Shown: positions 1 to 9,218 of the stretch, in pieces
Numbering within the stretch: the first letter of the stretch is position 1
Layout of the letters: each line of letters opens with the position of its first letter
Assembly: GCA_024721245.1 (NCBI GenBank)
Contig: CM045561.1
Location: 19,559,753 to 19,623,752, forward strand
DNA: 64,000 nt
Direction: 5' to 3'
From: Mitragyna speciosa
Taxonomy: Eukaryota; Streptophyta; Magnoliopsida; Gentianales; Rubiaceae
Made by a program: the position numbers and the translations under genes
The notes under the pieces: generated by a model
What the model saw: the letters and a program-made list of their open reading frames with translations, nothing else
Databases searched by the model: none
What the model was told of the DNA's origin: nothing

Positions 1-787
1 TTGAGCATTGAGGGAGTTTTCTTGCCCTATGTCATCAATAACAATTGGATTATGAATTATATGATTTGATTGTTGGCATAGTGTATCTAATTTTTCTATT
101 GTTTTGCATTATAGTTTACGAGATTTTACATGTGTTTATTCTGTTTTCTTCATGCATTCTAGTAAGGTATACAATATGTATAGTGTTTTGCCTTAACCTC
201 TATGGCTTAAATTTTGATTTTGGCATTTTAATTTGTTTTTCTATCATATTGGAGTCCTTGTCTAGTGCTTTAGGATGCATTACATTAGATTCTGAAGAGT
301 TTAATTCTTCTATTGTTAGATTGCATGCAAATCGTGTGTTGCCTATCTTCTTAGAGAATGACTTTGATGACTTTTCTTTTGTACTTCTTGTGCTTGTAAA
401 TTCATGTGTCATTGAGTTGAGTACATCATATTTGGTTACTAGCATGCATGAGTTTAATTCGTTGTTTAACTTTCTTGTGCAAGATTATGTTAATCACCCA
501 TATGATTTCTATCTTGTGTTGAGATTTTCTTACTTAGACTTGCATAGGGTGTTTAGAGATCATGTGCATGTAAGACTTTATACTGATTTGAAGATGTGCT
601 TTTAGTTTATATACATGAGTATTACTTGATCTTCTTTGATGAAAACTTGCATATTGATTTTAGAGGAAAGTCCTTCCTTTAAAGATTTGATGTTCTTAAA
701 TAATGCCTACATTAGTTTCAAAAGTACTTATTGTTGTGTTTATGATGTAGGTGATTCGAGGACGAATCCTTTTCAAGGGGGAGGGAA
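1..787 (+). mobile_element. Element A, CRM-like LTR retrotransposon, 3' internal end
   Basis: This is the sequence just 5' of an LTR. A purine-rich tract (about 773-787) abuts the LTR and is the expected plus-strand primer. The preceding codons (about 741-787) read YDVGDSRTNPFQGGGND, like the C-terminal tail of CRM-type chromovirus integrases, and the frame runs on into the LTR. Upstream, 45-605 is an open frame of 186 codons, T-rich and very hydrophobic, with no gag, protease, RT or integrase motif; I do not recognise it and think it non-coding. The lack of pol sequence next to the tail suggests a rearranged or non-autonomous element. Its 5' part lies outside the window. Confidence 0.6.
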
Positions 788-1744
788 TGATAGGTATCAT
801 GGAAGGCCTATTGAAGTCGTTCTTGATAGTCATTGGAGAATTCATAGTTCAAGGAGTCATCCAACCTTCATGCGTGTATTGATGGATTTGCTTAAGGTGG
901 ATCATGACTTTTTGAGGAGGAAATTGGGCTTAAAGATCATTTATTGGCTTTGGATCAAGCATATTTTCAAAGAAGGCTTTAAGTTCAAAAGGTTCAAAAT
1001 GTCCAAGATGGTCCAAATAGGCTGGCTTTTGTTGTGGTTGTGGATCAAGTTTGTTTTTAAAGAGAGAACAAGTCCAATTGAAGCCCACAAGAGGACAGCC
1101 AGCCCAAGACTATATATTTGGACGAATTTTCTTTTATTTTTATTTTATTTGGACGAATTTTTAGTATTTTAAGTCACTAAATCATGTTTTGTTAAGTATT
1201 CTACTTATGTTAGATTTAGAGTTTTGGTAGTTTACTTTAGTTAAGCTTCTAGACTTTTCTTTACAAGAGTTTGTAAGCCTATAAAAGGCTAGGTACTGTT
1301 CATCCGAATTTTAATTAAGTCATTGTAGTGATTAATAATATTGAGTTTCTCTTTTAGAGAGTTCTTCTTTGGATTCTTGGATTAGAACTATTCTTGGTCT
1401 TATCGAGTGATCTCGTGGCGACCATACAACTAGCTTAGGATTATTCAAAGGGTTTGATTTAGGTCCAATTAGATTAATTCCAACTAGATTGCTTCCTTTG
1501 ATAGGTAGAGGTCTAGCAATTATTCTAAGGGATTGAATTCAACAAGCTTGAATCAATTCAAGGCAAACCAACCTGATTTCTTCTTAATTGCTTGGAACGA
1601 TTTCCTTGAGGTTAAGACATTCAAGTTGTTCGAGCAATACTTTTGACTTGATTGTGTTGGACAAATTCCATCAAGGTCAATTTCATTGAGTTGTTTAAAC
1701 TGATTTTCAAGAGTTCTAGGCCGTTCACAATTCCGCACGTATCA
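788..1744 (+). repeat. 3' LTR of element A (957 bp)
   Basis: The LTR runs from TGATAGG after the purine tract to CGTATCA, so it has TGATA/TATCA ends. A TATAAAAG box lies at 1280-1287, followed by the segment with the 'cttatcgagtgatct...ggcgacc' stretch also seen in the other CRM-like LTRs here. The bases after it (gttct, 1745-1749) should be one copy of the target-site duplication; the other copy is outside the window. It is inserted in caulimovirid sequence. Confidence 0.8.
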
Positions 1745-2640
1745 GTTCTCTTATGATGTTAAGAATATTAAAGGGAAAACAAATATTATTGCTGATTTCT
1801 TTTCCAGGAAACCAATGGCAACAGCAATGATGTTTTATCCAGTGACAGACTATCCCCCAGAAATATGAGAAATTCCTTCTCCATAGGAAACAGAAAATCT
1901 TGAAAGAAATCGAATGAAACATGAACTTGATTTATTCCGACACTATGGAGGATCACTTTTGAACCCTTTTGGAATTAATCCTGAATACCCTTTCTCTCAG
2001 ATTTTTATTGGATAACACTCTGATTTTCCTGAACCCTTGCTTTGGGTGATGTGGTATCTCTACAATCAATATCACATTATGTTTGAGTTCTTTTGTCCGT
2101 TGTTCAAAAATTTCATAGGATTAAATATTCATTTGAAGAGATTCTTGCAGTGGTTCAAGTCAAAAGAATGATGGGAAAATATTTTCTCATCATATTCTGG
2201 TTACTTGCTGATTCATTTGCACAGGCCAGTTCATGAACAAAATGGAGTTCTTCATGCACTACCATCATGTTTAATCTATAATTCTTTCCCTGCAACTATA
2301 CAGGATGATAAGGATAGATATGCCGAAGCTCAAAAGTATTTATTTCAACTAAATGGCAAAATTCCTGATGAAATATGGCCAGGACCTTATGGAAAATGGA
2401 ATTTTATTGATAATCATCCTCATTAGACTGCTGTTCAAAATGCACAGAAAGAATATAAAGAATTAATGGAAAGCAGCATGATGATTGACTCACAAGATCC
2501 TTATTCTGGAGAAACAAGTATAAATATTCCTTCCACCTCAACTTCTCGGATAAGGACTGAAAAAAAGAGAAAAAGAAATAAAGCCAGAAACAGAAGAGAT
2601 TATGCTGATTGGATAATTGATATGAATATCACTGATCCAA
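1745..2640 (+). pseudogene. Endogenous caulimovirid fragment: RNase H end and downstream tail
   Basis: Immediately after LTR A the plus strand reads the end of a caulimovirid-type RNase H (about 1749-1868), with the motif GKTNIIADFFSRKP, then a TGA. After a stretch with many stops, 2205-2426 is open and holds a Trp/Pro-rich segment (IPDEIWPGPYGKW). Following another stop, 2430-2635 gives a Ser/Thr-rich and then Arg/Lys-rich tail that is also present at the end of the minus-strand movement-protein frame. This is a dead integrated copy of a plant pararetrovirus, not a gene. The genus is uncertain; florendovirus- or petuvirus-like is my best guess. Confidence 0.7.
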
Positions 2641-2803
2641 TCAGTATAATCTCTTCTGTTTCTGGCTTTATTTCTTTTTCTCCTTTTTTCAGTCCTTATC
2701 CGAGAAGTTGAGGTGGAAGGAATATTTATACTTGTTTCTTCAAAATAAGGATCTTGTGAGTCAATCATCATGCTGCTTTTCATTAATTCTTTATATTCTT
2801 TCC
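2449..2803. repeat. Inverted repeat (head-to-head viral tails)
   Basis: Arm 1 (about 2449-2614, plus) and arm 2 (about 2637-2803, minus) encode the same viral tail and differ at few positions. The spacer is only about 22 bp. Several minus-strand viral codons run through the turn into arm 1, producing an artificial C-terminal extension of the minus frame. A third copy of the tail is at 4900-5034. Confidence 0.85.
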
Positions 2804-3713
2804 GGATAATTTCCAAGCATTTTTGGTAATAGGGATGGAGAGGCTTTTCTGGAACCTTTGGTGGAGGCACTACCCATTCATCAGGAATCTGATAACCATC
2901 AAATTTGCTCCTTGATATAGCAAAATTTTCTTCTTTGTCTGGATAGTGTTCAGAAATTGAGTTACATCCTGGCCTCTTCTTAGGATCCTTTTTTCCCAAA
3001 CATTTCCTGCAAAAACAAACATCCCAATAAATATGACATGAATAGGGATCTTGAAAATGATGGACAGGTTGTCCATTTTCTTTGAAATGTAAAATAAGAT
3101 CAATTAAAGATTCATCTGGCTTAGTCCATGGTTTCGGATCATCCATAGGAATTTCCATCATGGAAATTTGTGGATAATCTTGATTTTTTGCCTTCAGGAA
3201 GATTAGATGTGAGTGATCAAAAGAAACTGATACTGATCCATCAGACTGGGACACCATTTTAGAGCTGGAAGACTCTAATGGTCTTTGTTCTGCTTGATGG
3301 AGTTTCTCATAATCAGTCACCCAAGCATCTGGGAGTAACTGAACTAATTCGTTTCTTGTGATCTGGCGTGGCACATGAGTACAACTTGCAGAAAGTTGTT
3401 CATCAACCTTGATTAACAAGGCATCTTCTCCTCCAGGGAGAGTTAGATCTAAAGCATGATTCTGTACTCTGTACATCATCTGGTAATGCAAAGTTGCAGC
3501 CATTGCATCTGGAATCTGCTCCGCACCATGAATCTGAAGCTGGACTTTTAGTGCTTCCAAAATATGAGGATCATTTAAAGACATATTAAAATTTGGAAAT
3601 AAAGTAACAAAAACTGTACCAGTATTTAAAGTAGTTTCTATGGTAGCTATACACGCATGCTGATATTTAACAAATCTACTATCTAATAAGGCTAATCTAG
3701 CAACAACAGGCAA
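2650..3713 (-). pseudogene. Endogenous caulimovirid movement-protein region
   Basis: A minus-strand open frame starts at 3713 and is uninterrupted for about 350 codons before entering the inverted repeat. Its first part resembles the 30K-superfamily movement protein of Caulimoviridae (NFNMSLNDPHILEALKVQ near residue 42, LDLTLPGGEDALLIKV near residue 89). A Cys-rich stretch follows (CFCRKCLGKKDPKKRPGC, about residue 233), then a Pro-rich segment and the Ser/Arg-rich tail. The reading frame above 3713 is broken, and the last codons come from the inverted duplication. In plants this protein would act at plasmodesmata; here it is a genomic relic. Confidence 0.75.
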
Positions 3714-3857
3714 CCCTTTCCTACCATGAAATGAAAGAAATATTCTTACAGCTCCAAAATGAATGTGAGTGTATCCTTATTGTTTCCATTGGGATGGAAA
3801 CTGAGGCGGTATTTGAAGTGTAATAAACTGCTCTTTTCCATTAGCAGGAATCTTACA

Positions 3858-4294
3858 CTAATCAAGCTTAAAAGCTTGAACATATTCTTTAACTCCTTGA
3901 GCCCTGTGCTTGATTAAAGATTTTATAGAACTAAAAGCAGAATTATGAAGTTTAGAGAAAGAGGAATATGGATTGAGTAGGGGTAATGATGTGGGATTTA
4001 CCTGATCTGGATCTACAGATATTTCATATAGATAATCTAATCTATCATAAATACTGGCAGAACTTGATATGGCTGAAGAACTCATAGTAAATGGATAAAA
4101 GGAACTGGATGTTCACTCCAAGGAAATTTAACAGTAGGGAAATAATACCAAACTAGGCGTCTATAATAAATACCAAATTCTTCACAGAAATTATAAAAAC
4201 AGAAAATATCTTGCCTACAAACACGAGATAATATAACTGCTTGTAATTCACGAGGAAGTTCAGAAAATTCAAAACGATCAGTGGAATATGACAT
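3858..4294 (-). pseudogene. Endogenous caulimovirid, N-terminal part of first reading frame
   Basis: Two minus-strand fragments, 4294-4082 and 4085-3858, overlap by four bases at ATGA. The first begins about 28 nt after the tRNA-primer site, as expected for the start of the first viral reading frame. It contains the motif ELPRELQAVILSRVCRQDI; the second holds a Ser/Asp-rich segment. I do not recognise a named domain. From 3857 to 3714 the frame is broken before the movement-protein region resumes. Confidence 0.55.
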
Positions 4295-4321
4295 GTATAA
4301 TATCAGAAGAACTTACAAACT

Positions 4322-4338
4322 CCTTGGCTCTGATACCA
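4322..4338 (-). promoter_or_regulatory. tRNA-Met primer-binding site of the caulimovirid
   Basis: The minus strand reads TGGTATCAGAGCCAAGG, the complement of the 3' end of plant initiator tRNA-Met. Caulimovirids use this site to prime minus-strand DNA and it marks genome position 1. It lies just upstream of the first reading frame and downstream of the leader. Confidence 0.85.
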
Positions 4339-4760
4339 ATTTGGGCCCTTGAAGCATAATGTTGACAAATATCCTGAAACAAAGGTTTTCCAAGCAAAGG
4401 TTTTACTATCTTAAACCGTTTCCCTGTTTCCCTTCCTGGTACTATGGCGGTACTTGTGGTTTCTTAGCAAAACCTTTTGATTAGAAGAACAATTTAAATC
4501 AAGAGTCTAAGTCTAAATTATAACTTCAAGAATTTTAATAAGTAATGAACCAGGATTTTGAAGAACTGAACTGAATATTATAAATATCCAGAAATTTTTA
4601 CACACTGTCGTTCTTCGACTCTAAAACACACTTCTTTACAATACCAGGACTCGAAAAACTCTATGAAAACCAGACTAGATTTTGTTTTTTTCTACCAGAA
4701 GAAGACCTCTTTTATAGATGAAGAGGGATCTTCTTTTACAACATCATTATGAAAGGCTTA
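4339..4760 (-). promoter_or_regulatory. Caulimovirid intergenic region with promoter and leader
   Basis: On the minus strand a TATAAAAGAGG box (4707-4717) sits after a GA-rich stretch, in the style of pararetroviral 35S promoters, followed by about 370 nt of leader up to the primer-binding site. No long open frame is present. The order promoter, leader, primer site, first frame is the native one, so this part of the viral genome is still colinear. Confidence 0.65.
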
Positions 4761-4849
4761 CAAGTAAAAGCAAATTACTGGAGTAAAAGCAAACCTGTGC
4801 ATAAAGAAAAAGTAAAAGTAAACAACTTTTTGACTTTTATCCAACAGAA

Positions 4850-5034
4850 TCATTCAGATTCAGGGGTATCCGATGGAGTATCCGAAGGCGTGCTTCCTGG
4901 ATCAGTGATATTCATATCAATTATCCAATCAGCATAATCTCTTCTATTTCTGGCTTTATTTCTTTTTCTCCTTTTTTCAGTCCTTATTCGAGAAGTTGAG
5001 GTGGAAGGAATATTTATACTTGTTTCTTCAAAAT
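4850..5034 (-). pseudogene. Caulimovirid tail module, third copy, cut at junction with element B
   Basis: The minus strand repeats the Ser/Arg-rich tail seen in the inverted repeat, continued by an acidic Ser/Thr/Pro end (about 4910-4850). Similarity ends at about 5034, where the sequence changes without any LTR to gypsy gag codons. This is an illegitimate junction or deletion breakpoint, not an insertion boundary. Confidence 0.65.
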
Positions 5035-5761
5035 CGTACTAGTTGGAGAGTTGAACAACCAAGGAAGAGCTTTAGAGGTGCTGAACAATCACATGATCCT
5101 CCAACTCGTGCACCATTGTCTAGGGCCGAACCAACTACAAAGCAAGATCCTAAGGGTAAGCAAATTGTGAAGCCTAGGCAAAGGGAGATTAAATGTTTTA
5201 AGTGCCAAGGGTCCGGGCACATAGCTACTTCTTGTCCAAACAAGCACACTATGGTTATCTTTGAGGATGGTAAAGTAGCTAGTGTAGCTTCAAGTGAAGA
5301 TGATGAGGAGATGCCTCCATTGGAGGAAGGATCTGAAGATGAAGATAATCTGTATGGTGGGGATCAAGGTGAAGTTCTTGTCACTAGGCGTGCTCTTAGC
5401 ATTACACCTAAGAAGGATGAAGTGGATCTACAAAGAGATCATATTTTCCACACTAGGTGTACCGTGTAAAACAAGGTATGTAGCATGATTATAGACAGTA
5501 GATCTTGTACAAATGTTGCTTCTACTTTGTTTGTAGATAAGTTAGGCCTTGAGACTAAACGCCATCCCAAGCCATACAAATTGCATTGGCTACCTGAAAT
5601 TGAGGACATGAGGGTTACCAAGCAAGTTAGGGTACCATTCTCCATCAACAAGTACAAGGATGAAGTGTGGTGTGATGTGATTCCCATGCAAGTGTGTCAC
5701 ATGCTTCTTGGACGTCCTTAGCAATTTGATAGGAGGGTCACCTATGATGGCTACAAGAATA
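5035..5761 (+). pseudogene. Element B (Ty3/gypsy) gag-protease, 5'-truncated
   Basis: The frame 5035-5469 carries a basic linker and a CCHC zinc knuckle (CFKCQGSGHIATSC, about 5194-5235) that binds RNA in Gag, followed by an acidic segment. After a stop at 5467-5469 a second frame (5485-5721) holds the aspartic protease region with IDSRSCTNVAS in place of the usual D-S/T-G. A stop at 5719 precedes the copia insertion. The sequence resumes at 14908 with NRYSFMWNN-type codons. Gag's N-terminus and the 5' LTR are missing. Confidence 0.8.
5757..5761. repeat. Target-site duplication of the copia element (left)
   Basis: The bases gaata precede the 5' LTR and recur at 14903-14907 after the 3' LTR. 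Confidence 0.95.
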
Positions 5762-7519
5762 TGTTAGTGTATGCCCTAAAACCAAGATGGTTTAAGGTGT
5801 TTTATATTTACACTTATTTATGTTATATTTATTCATGTGGTATTTTTCTTTATCATCTATACTTGTATTTCCATGTTACTTGTTTAATTGATAAAGTCCT
5901 TAGAATATTGATTGTGTATTAGAGATTGTAAGGGGTTACAATTATGAGACTCTAATACATAAAGTCATATTCTTAAATATCCCTAGTCATAGTATTAATG
6001 AGATTGGACATCATTAATACGGATAGACTAGCACATACTTTGCCTCTACTTATGGTAAGTAGTAGTTGATCTCATTGACTATGGTGTGCGTGACACTTAA
6101 GCTGGTATGTGGATGCTTGTTTGAGAACAAGTTCATTGGGTTGATCCGCCAAGAGTTTTAACTATAGTGCCAATGGTTAAACTCTTAATGGCAATGGTGT
6201 AAGTGATCCTTTGACTTGAGATTACCATAGTATCTTGAGTGTGGATTGCTATACTTTGACTCTATTCCTCGGTGCCTGTAAAAGGGTAGCTCATAGGTTA
6301 GAGATTGGGTATAGTTTGAAGTATGGAAAGATAGTGAGTAATCAATATAGGATTCACCACTCCTTAATAGGAGAGTATATCCCTATATGGCCACTTGTTG
6401 GAAATGTTAACTCATAAATCTTCTGCAGAAGTGATAGTATAACTTGGAAGTAGTTTCAAGGTTTTTACATCATGGAGAGTTATATTTCCGGAACAAGAGA
6501 ATATATATTAGTCATTATTAAAGTATGCACTATACTTTTAGACTAATTGGGATATAGTGTGGTGAAAGGATATTAATTACACGATAACATTATCATTGAA
6601 GGGTATGGTCTACCATATGACTTTCCTATTCACTTGGGTGGTCATGATGCATTGCTAGACGCCACTCATGATCTATAAGTATGAATTGATTAATTAGTGA
6701 ATTAATGATAAATTAAAAGTGTTTAATTTATCTAGCTCAATTAATGAGTTATAATTTATACTTATTGCCAACGTGAATGGAACCTAATAGGTCACACACA
6801 TAAAGAACAAAATCTTTGGGTTAAAATGTAATAAAGATAAGTATGAGATACTTATGGGGTTAATTTATGAGATAAATTAACTTAAAGGACTTATTTATAA
6901 ATATTCTAAGTCTTGCAGGAAATTTGTTTCCTAAAAGAAATAAAGTAACTAATTAGTTTCCTTATGGAATAGATTTCCTAAAGGAGAAGGATTAGCTTAA
7001 AGTAAGTTACCTAAACCTTCTTGGTTTCTAATTAGCCTTATTTCCTAAAAGACTAGAATACTACCTCTATAAATAGGTTTATGCTTTGACTCTTGAATGG
7101 TTGTTGCAACACAAAAAAGAAAAATTAGTGAGAGAAAATTATTGAAAGATAAGCACGCCTCTTTCTCTCTCTCTTGGCGTCTCTCTCTCTCTCTCCTAAG
7201 GGTTAGGATTTTTCTTCTTCTTGTGTTCTTAAATAATTCAAGGGAGCTAGCACTCAAAAGTCAAAGCAAGCAAGCCTACAAGGTTCCCAAAGAAGTTGTT
7301 CGTGTGGATATCGTTAGAGGCTCTACGCTTGGAGGGCTTTTCGTGGTAGATCAAACATCTTCTTCCAAGGATCTTTGCCTAGAAGCATAGAAATCTTCTG
7401 TGCTTAAGGTAATCTTCATGCAAACCCCCTTGTAAATCATATAGATATGTCAAAGAGATCCATGGTTAAGGTAATAAATTTTTATTTTTCCGCTGCGTTA
7501 CCTATGCTATTACCTTACA
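5762..7519 (+). repeat. 5' LTR of the copia element (1758 bp)
   Basis: Starts TGTTAG and ends CTTACA directly before the primer site. A TATA box (TATAAATAG) lies at 7068-7076, so transcription should start about 30 bp later. A pyrimidine-rich CT stretch lies at about 7160-7197. By eye it matches the 3' LTR everywhere except A6889 versus G14272. Short open frames inside are the same in both LTRs and are not genes. Confidence 0.95.
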
Positions 7520-7520
7520 G

Positions 7521-7533
7521 TGGTATCAGAGCC
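7521..7533 (+). promoter_or_regulatory. tRNA-Met primer-binding site of the copia element
   Basis: TGGTATCAGAGCC lies one base after the 5' LTR and matches the initiator tRNA-Met 3' end. Confidence 0.95.
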
Positions 7534-9218
7534 TTCTTTGATTATATCTATATGTTTTGTGTTTATTTAATTGTCATAAATATGGATGGTTTGTTCTTGA
7601 CGATATTTGTCTCAAAATTGTTTTAGAAAAATCAAGAGTTTGATTTTTAAGAAAAGTTCTTGATTGTTTAAAAGTGTTTTAAATAATTAAGATAAGTTCT
7701 TAAGGTTGTTTTTATGGTTTCTAAATTGTTTTTAATGTGCTAAAAGGGTTTTAACATGTTATGATTCAAAAGAGTTTTGAAAAATGCTAAAGAATTTCAA
7801 AGATCGTATTTTCTGGACACAAACCGCGCGAAAACTCGCGCGCGTTTTGACTCGCGGTCAAAATCCCGTAACTTCTGTCCACAAACCGCGGATGAAACCG
7901 CGCACGGTTTGTCGCGCGGGTTACAAACCGCGGATGAACCCGCGCACGTTTTGTCGCGCGGGTTGTAGGCAGAATCCTAGCAGGATTTTTCCTAAATTTT
8001 TGGAAAAACGCGAATTTTGATAATTTCTCTGTTAAAACACTTTACAATTTTAATTGTTAAGATTTGGAGAGTTAAAATTTGGAAACCTATACCTTCTATA
8101 ACTATATTTTTGAGACAAATAAATTTCAAGAGCATTAATCTAATTTATTTAGACCATATGATTTATGACTAGAATTAAATAAATCAATTTATTTAATTGT
8201 TAAATAGTATGATGGCATGGTGGATGATTATGGACTAGACCAATGTGATTGAATGGTTATTACTTCTTTTATGGTTGGCTTGTATTGGTTTTATAAATAG
8301 GGCCTGCGAGTCCTTCCCTCTCTATTTTCTGATGTAATTCTCTTCTCACCTAAACTCCCCTCGAATGTAACTCGAGGTTTCTTGATCAATACTTGTAATG
8401 TACAAAGTATAGGTTAGGAATAGATTTATTTTAAATTGTTTAGATTAGAATTACATATGTAATGTACAAGAAGATGGAGGTGGCACCAAGGAGCAACCAA
8501 GGAGGCGCATCAAGGAGTTGAGACGTCCCCTAGGAATTTTTAACCAAATATTTTCTTCAAGGCTCGAAGAAAATATTATTAGTTAAAGTCCATAATCATC
8601 CACGTTTATTATGCTTTTATTTTATATGATTGATATATTTTAATTGCATAATATGTTGAGACATTAATATTTAAACTAAAATCCCTCAATATCAAATATT
8701 AAGTCATCTATTTAAGTTGCCTTCCATTATTATAACAAAAACGATGAGTTCCTATTAAGGTTGACACGTTGGCCTCCGTCAAGGTCACCTTACTCGGAAT
8801 ATGTTTTTGTTATGAGATATGATCTCTGAATAATGGGTTTGACTTAACAAAAATTACATAACGAGTTTGGCCTCCGTCAATGTTATGATATTTTTGAGGC
8901 AAAGTTGGGTAATACATAAGATGTAATTTTCAAAGAGTTGATACCCAACTATCTAGGAGTCACAAGAGTTGTGATTGATAAAAAGTTATCTACCTAATCG
9001 AATTTATCTTTGGGGCATTGGCCTCCGTCAAACCCAAAGCTAATTAGATGGGATCCTAGCCCACTAGAAATCTCCAACGGATTTCCGAATCAATATCGAG
9101 GGTTATTGATTTGAAGTAAAATAGTGGGAGCAAACCAAATAAATTTACGAATCCACATTTTTGGTTTGCATATATAACATAAAACAAATACTTATTTTCT
9201 GTCTTTACTTTTTGTAGA
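7534..9218 (+). other. Leader of the copia element
   Basis: About 1.7 kb without a convincing gene. It holds a CpG-rich block (7820-7965), a TATA-like TATAAATAG at 8292-8300 followed by a pyrimidine-rich stretch, and three copies of TTGGCCTCCGTCAA (8769, 8867, 9018). The first ATG of the polyprotein at 9219 follows a pyrimidine-rich stretch. Confidence 0.7.
7881..7964 (+). repeat. Two 42-bp CpG-rich tandem repeats
   Basis: Units 7881-7922 and 7923-7964 differ at two bases. Each starts ACAAACCGCGG and ends TCGCGCGGGTT, so each can fold into a GC-rich hairpin. A related CGCG-rich stretch precedes them at 7824-7860. The block contrasts strongly with the AT-rich surroundings. Confidence 0.85.

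Noticed and set aside
45..605. 186-codon frame as a membrane protein gene
   Set aside because: T-rich DNA gives Phe/Leu/Ile-rich frames by composition. No domain, no gene structure, and it lies next to a retrotransposon tail.
7045..7390. Short frames present twice (also 14428-14773)
   Set aside because: They are in the two LTRs of the copia element and overlap on both strands.
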